Positions 47,151 through 62,100 of a DNA stretch of 64,000 nt are shown in pieces. Source of the DNA: Nannobrachium achirus (lineage: Eukaryota; Chordata; Actinopteri; Myctophiformes; Myctophidae); NCBI GenBank assembly GCA_963921795.1, contig OY997647.1:56035668-56099667 (forward strand), read 5' to 3'. How positions within the stretch are numbered: position 1 is the stretch's first letter; each line of letters opens with the position of its first letter. The translations under genes were made by a program, and so were the position numbers. The notes under the pieces are model-generated. The model made no database searches. It was not told the DNA's origin and saw only the letters and a program-made list of their open reading frames with translations.

Positions 47151-50148
47151 TTACTGCTGTCTGAGTCCCTGCAGTGCCATCAGCTGGTCCTCAATAGTCT
47201 TCAACTCCTGCTCCAAAGCTGCAATCTGAAAAGGCACAAGTTTAGAATGAGAAAATATCCTAGGTTTTATGTATCAATTTATCTAGCAATTTTAAACAAC
47301 TTTTAGAAACTTAAGTGTTTGTAAGCTCGCTGGCTGCAACACAACATGTGTTCTGTTTGTTGTGATTGTTGTAAGTACAGTATGTGAGGATAATGATAAT
47401 GTTAATAAGGCCTTGGAGAGTTGATCCCCAGACGCCGCTCCAGGCCAGTCCCCTTTGTTCACCTTGTTATCTGTGTCCTGCCTCACACGCTCTGGGACAT
47501 TCTCCAAGTATCTTGGGACTCGGGTTCGAGAGAGGAATTCCTCCAGCTTGGGAAGGAGCCTCTCTTTGCGCTGGGACAGCCGAAGGATGTGTTTGTCAAC
47601 ATTCATTACCGTCTAGTGGAGGACAGACAGTACAGTACAGACAAAAAACATTCAATTCAATTCAATGGGCTTTATTGTGAGAGAAACATGAGAAAACATA
47701 CGTTTACATTGCCGAAGCAGAAGTGTACACAGTACAATACAATCAATCAAAATATTACAATCAAAATAAAATATGTACAATTTGAAGGGATGGAACAGTT
47801 TTCATGTATGGAGATTACTCGATGCAGACACTGCAAGGATGATCGGTAGTCTAAGGTGGTTGTGTTCCATTTGATATCCTTCTCCTATCACAGCAGCTCA
47901 CAAATCTTGCTGCTGTGTTTGCACATTGTCGTACTTCACCCAGTAGATAAGGGAGTTTTTCATCATTGGTCATGTTTTCAAACTCTCCTTGTGTGGTTAT
48001 GATCTGTGGGAAGTATGTGTCTCTGATGTCTTGGTACAGTGGGCAGGCCAAGACAAAAACATTCAACTCACCCTCATTGTTGTTGTACTGATTATCAATC
48101 TCCCATCTCTCTCAAATCTCAGATAACATTCCAGACAATCACAGAGAGCATTGTACAACACAATCAGTGACTTCAACCCCCAGCTAGCCCAATCTATATA
48201 CAGTATGTGTTGAAGTGTCCCTGGACCCTGAGCTAGACACTTAACCCCTAACCGCTCCCTGAGTGGGTGCTGTATTAATAGAATTCATGTATTATTAGTA
48301 TCCTCTGCTCCTAATACAAGGGTGCCTGACTTTCATCAAACATGGAGGGGCAAACGTTTAGGTTGGAGGTATAACCCGTTATTAACCCCCTACCCAAAAC
48401 AAGGTTTCAATGATATACAACAGAAACCTACAATGCTTGAAGGCAAACAAAGTGCACATCAGCAATAAAATAACTTGCCTGTGCGCTGCCGAACTGCACA
48501 GTACAGGAGCAACTATTTATTGATGACCTTCTTCATGGTCATCAGTGACAGAAACGTTGCTTCTTTAAATGAATCGTTGCTCCTGTACCATGCAGTTTGG
48601 CAGTGTGCAAGCGTATTTTCTAATGTTGAGATGAAAATAAAACACAAATGTAGGTCTGAAATAGGAAAAACTGGATCATCCAAAAGCCAAGGGTAAACAT
48701 ACTTTCAAGTATCAGCTGCTGATTCACTAGGGTAACCTTTTGTATCTATAATTATAGTTTCTAGTGAGTTTGATTATCCATTTGATAAGAACATAAACGG
48801 TTGGAGTTAGTTTGCGCCAGACCAATTGGCTACTTCTCTATGTGGTGAAATGCCTCTACAGCCGTTCACTGACCTACTTCCATGTTACTTTGCATTGAAG
48901 CAATAGTAATTGAACTGCATTTGTGAGCGTTACCTGAACGTTAAGGTGTAGCTGACATGAGTGGTCCACCACACCCACTAGGCTTCCTTTAGTGGGAGGA
49001 GAGGTGGTGCCGTCAGCCTCCTGTGGACAGTGGAGGTGGAGGCTGGAGGTACGACTTAAGGTCTGAACAGCTGAGCCAAAGTGACGGAGAGTCTGTGCTT
49101 GGCTGGGGGAACAGACTGCCCACACTGAGGCACAGAGCAAAGAAAAAAGGACCAATAAGACATTAGAATTTGTTAGAAATGACCTTTTCATGTCTGAAAT
49201 ATATTACGTAAACCAGAAATATATAAGACATGCTCAACTCTTTATATTAATAGCTACAGGGTGCCCCATCCTACCAAAAATGCTAGAATTACACAGTAGA
49301 AGAAAGTACAAGAAAAAGGGTTTACTACGTCTACTTAGTCTTGTTATTGAAAATGCTATAACACAAAATGTTTTCGGCTGTAAGGCACACACTGATGAAT
49401 GGCCGAATGGCAAACATTTTACTTTTGTGTTATGGCATATTGAATAGTTAAACTCACTAAAAAGACCTTTTTGAGTTTGCACCTTTTCCTTATATAGCTG
49501 TGTTTTGTTACCCGTGCAGATTTCAAAGGACAAACTTACTATCAGGCTTTTCTTTGGTCATGCCACACTGGGCCCTCAGGGACCTGGCCACTCTGACCAC
49601 TTCCTGTATGAGGGTAAAATCTGTTTCCTCTTCTGGGAAGTGCCAGTGTGCCTGGAACGATGGAGTGGTTGGAAAACAGAGTCAGACAAAGGAATGGAGG
49701 AAGGGAGGGGAAATAACTTGTTTTTTAAATATAAAAATAATAATCCCAGGACCAGGACTCACATTACCAATAACAATGACTGTAAAGATGATGCAAACAT
49801 GGCCAAAACTATAAACCTCTCTCATATCTGATTATTGTCTTTTATTTCTAAAGTAAGCACACTTTACTATCTCCTACCAGTTGAGAGGACGTTGGGTAAG
49901 GCTGCAAACACAAGCTGTCCTTGGCGTTGTCGCCAGCCTTGCTTATGAACGGGCGAAGCCTCTGCCATAGCTCCTCGGTGAGGAAGGGCATGAACGGCGA
50001 GAGCAGGGCCAAAGAGACGGACAAACAGTGATACAGAACGCTCCGGGCCACCTGCCTCTCACGCTCGCTGTGCCCTGTACACATCTGGCCGGCTGCCCCG
50101 GAGTCCTGCTGACTCAGCACCGGCTTTATGCACTCCTACAACACAAAT

Positions 50149-50191
<43 letters not shown>

Positions 50192-53100
50192 TGGGGGGTT
50201 GAGTACAAGATTGTAAATAAATTGCATTTGTTTAGCGTTTTACCAAAAGTCCTTCATGAAGAATGCCTCGCATTCACACTTCACACACAGGGCAGAGGCA
50301 GCCATGCAAGGCGCCAACCTGCTCGTCAGGAGCAGTCTGGGGACCGGAGTCTTGCTCAAGGACAAGGACACGTTGCAATATGTAGTGCCAGGGGTTGAGA
50401 CAGGAACCTTCCGGTTCCCACTTGACCTCTCATTACCTCCTGAGCCACTTCCACACAGAAAGGCTACTAAACTTTGTGAGAGAAAAACCAAAAAACAAGA
50501 CACGCACGCACGCGCACACACGCACACACGCACACGCACACACACACACACACACATAACCTTTATGCATTTATACTTTGTTGCGTCTCAAAAAACAGCT
50601 GATCTACAAGCTGAAGAGGTTGTAAGTCGGCTATTTTCACCAGCAACAAAGTATACCTATGGCTTTACAAAGCCATGTTCTGCGGCAGCAGTTCCTCTCA
50701 CCAAGTAAACATCGCAGAGATTGTGCACCCAGAAAGAATAGACGGCGGACGTGACTGTATGGAGCTCGTATGCCTCGAAGCCTTGCTCACACTGACGGAC
50801 AGTGCTGTAGAGTCTGGAACACACCCAGCGGTCCATGCTGCTCATAGGAGACGTCTGGAAGCAAGTGAAAGTAAAAAGGCTACAGTAAACACTTTATGTC
50901 TGGCATGCTAAGTGGTCCTCACTGGCAGGTGAATCAGTAGGATACTTTTTACTTTTGAGCCGAACGCGAATGAAAAGAAAAACCTGGAAAAGAAAAACAA
51001 CAGAAACACACAATTGTGTGTGGGGAGGAATTATTTGGCATAATGACATAAATTGGAAAAAAAAGGGGGGGGGGGGGACCTCCATTACCTCTGCCAGCAC
51101 CGTCAGCTCTGTCCCGTTGTTAGCCAACACTCCCAGTGTGAATCTCACTGTCTGCCACATCTTATTGCAGAAGTGCCTGCAGCTCAGCACCTGGGACACA
51201 GACAGACTGATGTCCTCTCCTGGTGATGAGGCAGACAGATAAATGAACCCACCAACAGTTCCACGCATGGTTCACAATCATATGGCAATTGTTCCAAGCA
51301 GATAACATCCCTGATATACTGTATACTGTATATTTGCCGGTGTTATGAAGTTATTTGAAATGAACCAGTAAGACTCCCTAATCGGGAGATAAGCGACCGT
51401 CACGTCGCATACACAAACTTTAGAAGGCAATCGTAGCCAATAAGGAGGGACTATGGGAAATGGGTCAGATCCATGTTGATGACATGACTTTAGAGATACT
51501 GTGTACCACTTTGCGAGATTTTAGGCCAAAATCTGTAGGAGCAGTGTCAAAAAATATGTTTTGCAAAAATCGGCCTGATGGTGGCGCGAGAAGAGGGCCA
51601 TGTGATTGTGGAGGTTGTGATTTGCCATCCAAGGAGTGTGTGTGCAAAGTTTGGCATGGATAGGGGCAATGGTGCCGGAGATAAGAGTAGGGGCAAAAGT
51701 GTGACGTTACGTGACGGACAGCCGGTGTAGCTTTTCATAGTAACTTGCGACCTGACGGTTGCAATTAAATTACATTCTGGCTTAAGGTTAGAGCACGGGT
51801 TCTCACAGTGGGGCCCAGGGACCCCCAGGGGTCCTTGAGAGGTTTCCAGCTAATTTTTTAAGTGTATAGAGGGTATCTGCACATTTCTATAGTGACAATT
51901 TAAGGATTTTTTAAATGCCAATGAAATTACAAATTAAACATTGGCCAAATGGCCAAATTGTCAAATATTAGAAGTAAAAATTGTGAAAATAGACGATCTA
52001 CATGCTCACAACGCCTCGCAACATGCTCACAATAGAACTGTCCTATACAAAATGTAATGCCTCAACTCTTAGTGCTCGTCAGGGTGGGAGGGTCCCCCGT
52101 TAAAATATGATTATTTTGGGGGTCGCGCCCAGAAAAGGTTGAGAACCACTGGGTTAGAGTCACTCACCCTGTGCCTTGTAAGAGCATAGAGCAAAGCGCA
52201 GGGCATCTGTCCCACACTCTGGTATCCCCTTGGGGAAGTCTTTCCTCTGTCAACAGGGAGATGAGGCAGAGAGAGAGATGGGAGTGGATGTAATGAGTAC
52301 ACTCAGTCAGGCAGAACCACCACAAATTACTGATGGGACAGAGAGAGATAGCAGCAGAAAGCAAGGGGCTAACCTGCGCTTCCATGGCAACTGTGGTCTC
52401 CCTTGGGTCAATGTTTCCCTGTCTGACTTTCTCCTGAAGACTCTGGGCCGAGACAGGAAAATAAGCAGACACGTTTTATGAGCAGGTGGTATTTATCTTC
52501 TCCTTGAGCGGGGGGCTGAATCACAGCGGATGAGGGCATCAAACGCAGCGTTTCCCTGAGAGCTTTTCTTGTTAGATTTGCTGTAAAGTTCAAGGCACTG
52601 ATGCATGCTTACCTCCTGCTCTATCCTAGAACAAAGACATTGTCGCTGTCGGGTGGAAACCTTGTATGTCCAAAAACCATTACTTTTCAGGATATGGAGA
52701 AAATAACCGGTGTTCATATGGATCCAATGTAGTTAGCTGCTATTGTTAGGTAACATGTCATTGGGTCGAACACCCTTTGGATCGACCACCAAACTCTAAC
52801 ACAACCCCTAATCCTAACCTCAGTAAAACTATGCCTAACTCTAACCCTAACCCTAAACCTAACCTCAGTAACCGTGACGCGGGTGATTATCTAACCTGCC
52901 GACGCTCGCGGGTGATTATCTATCCTGCTGTTCAACCCAACGGGAGTTCGACCTATTAATACTTTTCATTGGTTAAATATTTATAGAACCCCCAGACAGA
53001 CTTAGCCATTCTCACTTTCAAATTAGTTTTCAAAAACATCTAAAACAGATCTATAAGTTCAAAACACATCACACCACATTTTGAGCTTGAGGATCGGCTA

Positions 53101-56100
53101 TTTTAGCTACCGCGCAACACTCGAAAAAGGTCAATCATTTAAATAAAAAATATTTAAATTCAAAAGTAAAAAGTTGTAATATGGAGATACAAGGTTTCTG
53201 CCCGACAGCAGCGACATGAAGGATAGGACATTGAAGTCTCAAACAATCCTTAGTGTGTGTTCAGCCTGTAGTTCCATACGGCCCTATCTAAGATATGTCA
53301 TTTCTGTTGAGCCAAAGTGTTGTGCAACGAACCATAAATCAGCCTTAACGTGAAGCCACCAGCCAGAACAAGCTGATCAATTCACTGACAGTAGCCTCCT
53401 TCCAGCAGTCCAACAGGATTTAGTGGCTTGGCCCTTCAATGTGATAAATAATAGTGAGTCATAAAAAGGATGAGCCCACAGGCCACGTACCTCCAGAGAG
53501 ACGCCAGAAATGATGTCCAAAGGGTCAATGACATTCCCCAACGACTTGCTCATCTTCCTCCCGTGTTTATCTCTCACCAGGGAGTGGAGGAGCACCTGAG
53601 AAAGATAAAGAGGCCAAGAGAGAGAGAGAGAGACAAACACAGATGACAGGGAAAGTTTACGATTCAGCGTGTGTGACCTGACCATGTCTGTGTTTCATGT
53701 TCTGCTTCAGTGATTTGAATTTGCCATTAAGGCTATGTTCAAAAACAGCCCATTTTTTTTTGACAATCCAGATTGGAATCAGATTGTTTATTCAAGTCTG
53801 TACAGAAAAACTAAAAACAAACAAACTTGATTTTGCTAAACTAATTTTAATCACTTTCTTAGCTTGAAATGCAATTCTGATTTCTAAAGATGTGTCTCAG
53901 TCGGACAATGTAGCCGATTGATACTCCATGCTACGTACAACGTTTAGTAAGCAGATCTACAACCTCACAAAGCTTTGCCACATATTGTGAACTTTTAGAC
54001 ATGCTATTAGCGAGCAATACTGTTATACGACGAGTTGCATTACTCACGCCTATGTCGTAACCACACCAACCAAAGCAAAGAGATCGCCAATATGTCTGAA
54101 TACACAATTCCGAGTTCAGATAACTTGTAAATAACAGTGTGTGCGCAGTCAGTCCTAAAGATGATGTATATGATGAGACAAATGTACCTGTTTAAAGGGC
54201 AACTGGCCAGTCAGCTCTGTGCCCAGCATAACCATCCGCGCCACCCAGAAGAAAATGAGGTCACTTCCCGTCTCCAAAACAGAGTTAGGGTAGTACATCT
54301 GTAGGTCGCTAGTCTATGGGAAATCAAAGTGTAGTTATACAGTGAGCAACATACTCAATGTCAGTCCTTAAGTCAAAGTATAGATCAACGTTTTCAGGCC
54401 AAGGACCCCTTAGTCGAGAGAGAGATGAAGCAGGGACCCCCACAACCTTTTCATAGATTCCATATAGTTTCATCGTTTGACAGCACGATCATCAGTGTAT
54501 TTTGGATTCATGTCAATTTGCGTTTTCAGATATTTAACCACTTGAACTGTCAATACTTAATAAACGTGACCTTTCACCCCGTAATTAGTCGTCTCTTTTC
54601 CCCCTCTACACCAAAGCTCTTTGCCAAAAATAGCTGATCTACAAGCTCACAACGCCTCGTAGATCTGCTATTTTTGGCTAAGGTTCTCAGAATATTAACA
54701 CAGTTAAAGGATATGGTTCAAGTTGTTAATATAAAAAAGGGTAAAATGTTTCTATCACACAAAGATTTGGAGGACCACCTATAGTAACTCTGAGGACCCC
54801 CTAGGGGTCCTGGACCCCTTGTTGAAGACCCCTGGTATAGATACTCCTGGTCAAATATTACTCAACTGAAAGTTGCTCTGTCAAGTTTGTACTTGAATTA
54901 AAGTACTGGAGAAGGGGAAAAATGTATTCAAAAGTACAAATTGCAAAGTGAAATTTATTTTGAATAATATTCAATAAAAATAAAAATTGCAGATCTACAA
55001 TAGATCTGTTATTTTCCACCACATCTGAAATAGGTGGAGTAATTTCAAAAGTACAATGTTTGTCTTTGAAATGTAGCAGAGTTAGGTATCCAAAAACTCA
55101 AGTAAAGTACACAATCTACTTTGTTACTGTCCACCACAGACGAAGAGACACTCTACAGTATATCTGCGAGGGCTCTTCAGCTGATGAAATGACAACCTGG
55201 AGAAAGGCCATTACCTGCTGTGGCCAGCCCAGCATGGCAAAAGGGAAAAGGCCGGATGAGAACCACGTGTCCAACACATCTGAGTCTGGGAGGAGACATA
55301 ACATAACGAGATGCAACATAATGTCAATGTTCATTTGTGTAATCAATTTTGTACATTTATTTTATCCATCCGTTTTCTTCCTGTTTCTTACTGTAAATGC
55401 CTGTTTTATCTTTTGGTAACAGTTAACAAACAGCAAAGCAAATTGTATGAAAACCTTACAAAAATACATGTGTCAGATCATATGAACTGGGAGCTTCTCC
55501 CCACCTCAGCAATCCATCTCCCAGAGGTTTTCAACTGGTTGTTCATTTTGTTTTGTTTCATTTTGGAGAAACGTTGGCATTTGTGTGATATGAGAACAGT
55601 GAAATTAAAAACATTATCATCTGTAATTGGAGGAGGTTTGTGTTTCAATAACGAAAGTACTTCAAGCTTACAAGAAGAAGATAAGCTCGATGTCCACAGA
55701 CTCTTTCAAGAGACGACTGTATGAAACAGTCCCTTGTAGTTCTGGATGATGACAGAAAAAGCTAAATGTAATGTACTTTTAGTAAGGATGTATCTCTGTG
55801 AAAGTGGTATTGCCACAATGGAATACCTGAAGAATATTAGTATTACATAACAGTATTATGTACAGGACAAGGTTGGAGACAGAAAATGACATGAGACTGT
55901 CCCTGACCACTACATAATAGCCAAGAAAAGACAAATATGGACCACCTGTAATCATGCAATGGACCATTTGTGGGCCATGGAAAACGGGGAAATCTCGCTC
56001 TTTCGATGGGTCATTCTTTCAACAATGAGAGTCGGCAGGTTAGCTACTCTCCCGCGTCACGGTTACTGTGCTTAGGGTTAGGGTTTGGGTTAGGTTTAGT

Positions 56101-59100
56101 CATAGAGGTTAACATTCACCCACGTTGGCAGGTTAGCTTTTCACCAGGTCAACATTCACCCGTGTCGAAAGAATGAACCGTCGAACAGATGCTATGTCGC
56201 AATATCGACACGCTCCCATGGACAACTACTTGAGAAGCAGCGTACTAAATGACCTGGTGACCTACGATGAGTCAGTTACTGAGAAGTCTCAGGTCAAGAA
56301 GTTTCACACAGAAAAGGGAGTTAGAATCTCAAGGAGGGAAAGTGTCATCATTATTAGGAAATGTGGCCTTTTAATGGCATGTGTTTGCTCACTCATAAAT
56401 GTTACAAATCAGTGGTTTGTTGTCAACCTTTTCTGAGCTTTTGGGGCACTAGCATGTTTAGAGCAATCTTCAATGGCCACCTCAACCCACCTTTAACTAA
56501 TCTTAGCCTACATATCCCCACCCAATACAACACTGGTCCCCATGTTGAATCTTTAATCAGGGTGGTGGTCCCTGGGATAGACTCCCGCACTCTGGCTGAT
56601 ACCGACAATAAGCCTCTATGACCTACTTACTTAATCACTCACACTCACCTATATAAGACATTATTAAACATAATCAAGGGTAAAATAAGCAATTGGTGGT
56701 GACAGGTTCAGATGAGGAACCCACCCTGAGTCAAGGTCACAGAGTCGGCCGGAACTCCATATTTGACAGCAGCTCTCTGTCTGGCCTCCTCCTGGCTCCG
56801 GCCCCACACCCAGCGCTCCTACCAGGGACAACACAACACAGACACAGTGTGGGTTATCAGTTATCACACCCACCGCTCCAAGCAGGGCCAACACACAGGG
56901 GTGTCGCACCAAATTCTGGGCCCTGGGTACAAGGATTCACTGCGGGCCCCCCATGAATGTTCTTCATTGGGGGAAGGGGTTTAACCCATTATTTACACTG
57001 GGAACGCATTATTTTGTGCTTTAACTATTGGAAAATAGCAGATCTACAAGCTCACAGCGTGGCACCGAGTGCCGCTCTGCAAGCTTGTAAATCTGCTATT
57101 TTTCTTCTTTGAATATTTCAAATCCTTCTATGGTTTTTTGAAAAACCTATGTTTGTGGTGCTCAAACCTTTTCATGTGAAGGACCTCCAAAATGATAAGT
57201 ATTTGGCCACGGACCCCCATCTCAAAACATTTAGTTCCAGGGACCCCCCAGAAGCAGAATTTGAGTTACAAACGTTCGCTTAAAAAAACACATATATTCA
57301 AAGATTTGCACACATTTTCACGACTTTTCAAAAAATAGCAGATCTACAAGCTCGCAGCGCGGCACTCGGTGCCGCAATGTGAGCTTGTATATCTGCTATT
57401 TTTCAATAGCTAAAGTATAATTAAGGCCCCTCCACCTTGGGCCCTAGTAACTCAGTCCCACTCCCCCCACCCCCTTGTGAGTGACGCCCCTGCCAACACA
57501 AAACAGACGCAGTGTGGGTTATCACACCCGGCGCTGCTACCAGGGACAACACTAAACAGACACAATGTGGGTTATCACACCCGCTCCGCTCCTGCCAGGG
57601 AGAACACACAACAGAGACCGTGTGTGGGTTATGCCATTATAACAACAGTGGAAGACTGAACCAGCTCTTCAGAGAACGTGTTCTCTTTCAAGACAGAGGC
57701 TTTTCAATACAGAAATGAACAGTAACATAATATCAAAGCTCTTTTGTAGTTTTATATTATGTGTTATCCTTTACCTTAGGGTGACCATATTTTCAGCCGC
57801 TCAAACTGGTACGCAAACCACTGTTGCTTAAAACCGGGACCCTCAAAGCAATGCGCACGTTACCGCGCACGCCCATTCTCTAACGTTTGTGCACGCGCAC
57901 ACATGCACCACAGGGTTGCATGCAGGCAGTGAGTGATTGACAAAAAGCCTCAGTGTTGAATTCAGACACGCAATGAATTTGTTCATGTTTTCTGATTGGT
58001 TAGGTGAGCATGTTTTCGTGAGAAGAACATGATAAATGCCTATGCAACCACTAAAAACAGCTACTATTATTTTATTTCTGGCGAAAACCGGGACAATTTT
58101 GCAGTGAATGTTGAAAACCGGGACATATTAGTGTTTTAGAGATATTTGTCGGGACACTGGGACACGCAGCTTGAAAACGGGACTGTCCCGGGTAAAACGG
58201 GACTGTCCTGGGTAAACCGGGACGTCTGGTCACCCTACTTTACCTAGATATATTTTTGGGTGACCTAAGGGTGAATATTATTTTGTAGCTACTTGTCTGT
58301 CTGTCTATTACAACGCAACGATAATTGGTTCTAACAAGTCACAATCCTCATTCTGTAGGTGTGAATGTATTTGGCAAAATAAAGAATTCCGGATTCTATC
58401 CTTCAGGGCATTTTTATTCAAGAGAACCGTCAACAAATGGTGTCTGTGTTTTGAAAGTTTACAAACCTAACTGTCCATTTGTGGATCGATTAAAGTACAT
58501 TCTTGATACACACAAGCCTGACCTCTTGGCTGTTAGGAGAGTTGGGAAGTGTCACTTGATAAGCAGGAATCTGATGGCCCCACCAAAGCTGCCTGGAAAT
58601 GCACCAATCGCTGAGAGGGGGGAGAACAAACAGAGGTGCATTGTTGACATCCCATAAGTCATAACAACGAGTCTTTTATCTCATCTTGACACCAGGCAAA
58701 TAAAAGAAAACAGAGACACCGATAACGATAGATGGCTGCTGTCCCAAATCTCAGAGCCTGTCAGTGTCACTCAGTACTGATGTCAGTCAAGCTAGGATGA
58801 GAACACAAGACATCACTGTTTGCGACCGAAGGTCGCAGTTTACCATGAGAAATGTCATAGCTTGTCCGCGTGTAGACGTGTGTGTACACATTTTTACAGT
58901 CTATCACAGGTGATATCACAGGTGGCATCACCGATGTGAAAGTCCATATATGGGTTTTCCCCAGAATCCCCTTTTATGCCCATATATGAAGATCCCTGAT
59001 GTCATCGATCACTGGCCAGATGTCCAAGACATGGCCCATATCTGTGTGGCTGATTCAGATAGGAATCTCCATGTATGGGCAATAAAATATTAAATATATT

Positions 59101-62100
59101 GAATGTTGTGATGTCATGGGAACCACTCTAACAGAATCCATTTTATAGATAACATTTCTCGAAGCTGTATTTCAATTGTACACAACCTTTGCTGCCTAAC
59201 TCTGTCTCTCATTACTGCCAGAAGTTATGGCTTTGGGGGGTCTTTATCATGATAACGTTTGGAAACCGCAGTCACAGAGGATCCAGTGTATTTCTTCAAG
59301 AATCGTGTGAAGCATAACAGGGTACCTGATGTTGGACAGCCAGTTCTTCCAGGTTTTAGTGTAGAAGTGGGGGATGATCTCCAACTGGCCGTCCTCCACT
59401 GCCTGAGGCAGAGAAAGTGAGAGTTGAGCATGGTATTCGAGTCCACAATCCACATCATTCACAACTTCAATGGCTACATAGATAAAGGCTGACCTAGAAA
59501 GCACAACGTCACAATGATCAACTCCAATTACCTGGATGGCCCGTTTAGCCATTTGATCACAGCGCACAAACCACTGCTTCTTCAACAGAGGCTCAATGAT
59601 GTCCCCCGAACGACTGAAAGGATGGATGGATGGATGGATGGATGGAAGGGAGGGAGGAAGGGAAAGTAGGTTATTAGAAAATAAAAGACAAAGAGCTTTA
59701 TGGGGATATAGTGGGTGTGGCCACTATTGTCAAGTATCAGGAAGGGACAGAGGAGCCAAATACTGTATAACAAAGAACATGACAATCGTCAGCTGATATT
59801 GGGAACACGAAGACCAGGTCTATTGTCAACTGAAATTCGCAACATGATCACATTTCTTGTGACATCATTAGAAAGGTCACTTGAGAGCTTCCTCAGTGAA
59901 TAATGGCATACATGAAATAATACAACATTTCTCTTTTCCATTCACTGTTTGTCTTTTTGAATTTCCCTTCAGGGGAAGGTGTAGTCACCTTAGCTGGAGT
60001 CCATGGACCAGCAATGGTGACTACATTACCCATGATGCAACTTGGCACCACCGTGCAGCTGGAAGCCCCTTTCCCAATAATGAGGTGTAAAGAAGCTACA
60101 AATTCCCAGCAGCACAGAAGATGTATACTGTATACATATAATCTCCACAGTACCCCCTTCTGTTCCTGAGTTCCATGGTGTTAAAAAAGAAAGAAAGGTG
60201 TTTCTGATAAACATTGTCACACCGAAGTTGACCTTTCGGATATAATTAGCTTATGAATTCTTTAGTTATGGCCTAAAACGTATTTTGTGAGATCACCTTT
60301 GACCACCAAAATCAAATCAAATCATTCAGGAGTCCAGCTGGACATTTGTGCCAGTTGTAATGAAATTCCCTTCAGGCGGCCGTGAGGTTATACAGTGACC
60401 TTGACCTTTCAATAATTTACAGCTTGATAAATGTACATTGAAAGGCTCTTTTAAAAGATGGGCTGCCTTTCTTTGGCTACAGTATGCAGAGAGAATGACC
60501 TTCCTGGTTGTCCCCAAATAGAATTCAATTATATTTACTTATTTGTATTTATTTATTTTTATTCTGACCTGAAGGTTGAGGCTATTGTGTCAAATATAAA
60601 CCAAGCAGAATGTTTGTGTTCCTTGTCTCGACATGTTGTTTTTTCTACTGCACAATTATAATATACTGTATGACAGTGTCACTGCCAGTGTGCTTAAATG
60701 CCCCTTAACTGGAAAAGCATTAACAGGCCGAATACTGGCCAATGGCTGAGAGAAATGTCATCTTCTCTAACAACGGAAAGGATCACTTGTACTCAGGCAC
60801 GTGCACACATAGACATCAAATGGGGCTTTAGCCCTTTTATCTGCCTGTAAAAAGTGCCATCTCCAGACAATGAATGCAGTTTTTACTGTGGTGAAAGAAA
60901 TGCAAATGTCCTCTTTCCATGCCATAAGGCAGCATTCATGAGAATTACCTTGTCCAAACTGACCTGAACTTGATGCAGCATCTTATTTGCCCTCTCTGTA
61001 TATAAATCCATGCCGTTAGGTCACATCTCCGGTATTCACTCGCTTATGCTAAGTTCAGTGTGGTATCAAGCACCGAAAATAGCCGACCTCCAAGCTTAGC
61101 GCGATGCGTTGTGAGCTTGGAGGTCTGCTATTTCCGATATTATAATAATCTCAGCCCCTGCCTCTCTAACATTCTCTGCACGTCCCTGCTTGTACTGTCA
61201 GGGGAAAATAAGATATCTTTAAAGAGTTTGTCGACCATTTGTGGAATATGTTGAGCAAAGTGATGTGGGTGATAATACGGGTATATATTGGTCACAGGCC
61301 GGTGTCGGTATTTGTATTTTTGAGTGTTGTTGGAGAGCTTTTGCTTGCTTTTTTAATTTGAATTAATACACAAAATGCATTGAAAAATTACTAGCAATTT
61401 TATATTAGCACATGTACATGTAAGTGGAATGACACTTTGCCATACCTGCAGACAGGCAAAGACATGGCATGATCCTGCTTCCCCCTGAATAACTTTTTCT
61501 CTACAAGGGCATTCAGGACTCGTTCTCTGGCATCAAAGCGCTTCAACCCCTGAAAAAAAGAGAACACATTTATGAATAAGCCATTGGATATATTGGACAA
61601 CATTGGTAAATTAAACCCTATTAAGCCATCAGTCGTTCTTAACGCCCTTCAAGTCAAGCCAAATTTAGTCATAAAGCACATTTAAAAACATCTGTCACTG
61701 ACCAAAGTGCTGCACAAAATCACAGAATACAGAAGTCAATGACAAACAAGGACTTACTGCTCAAGTACTGCAATAGTAAATTCCCAAATCCTTATGCTGA
61801 CCAAACACGTCTAAATGTATTATAACAGTATACTGCCAAGAGTGCAAAACCAGCTGCAAGCAATAACTATGTAATGTTATGTTATGTAAGAATATATAAG
61901 TAAGAGCTTAAAAAAGAGGTGGCTCTGTATTGTGAAATGAGTGCACATAGTACTGATATAGTCAATTAAAAAGATAATTGCACTAATGGTTTGTCTTTGT
62001 CACAAAATCCCACGGCACACCACCTGGGAACCACTGCACTACATAACTGTAATGAATCACAGATCAATCATTTTCTTAAGTAAACGTCTGTCAGATCAGA

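Noticed and set aside
56040..56110. Telomere or subtelomere from TTAGGG runs
   Set aside because: The runs are short, degenerate and confined to a repeated element found at four places between ordinary introns.
62003..62036. Complete hAT element from GGGAACCACTG
   Set aside because: Only one terminal fragment is present, with no matching second end or duplication.
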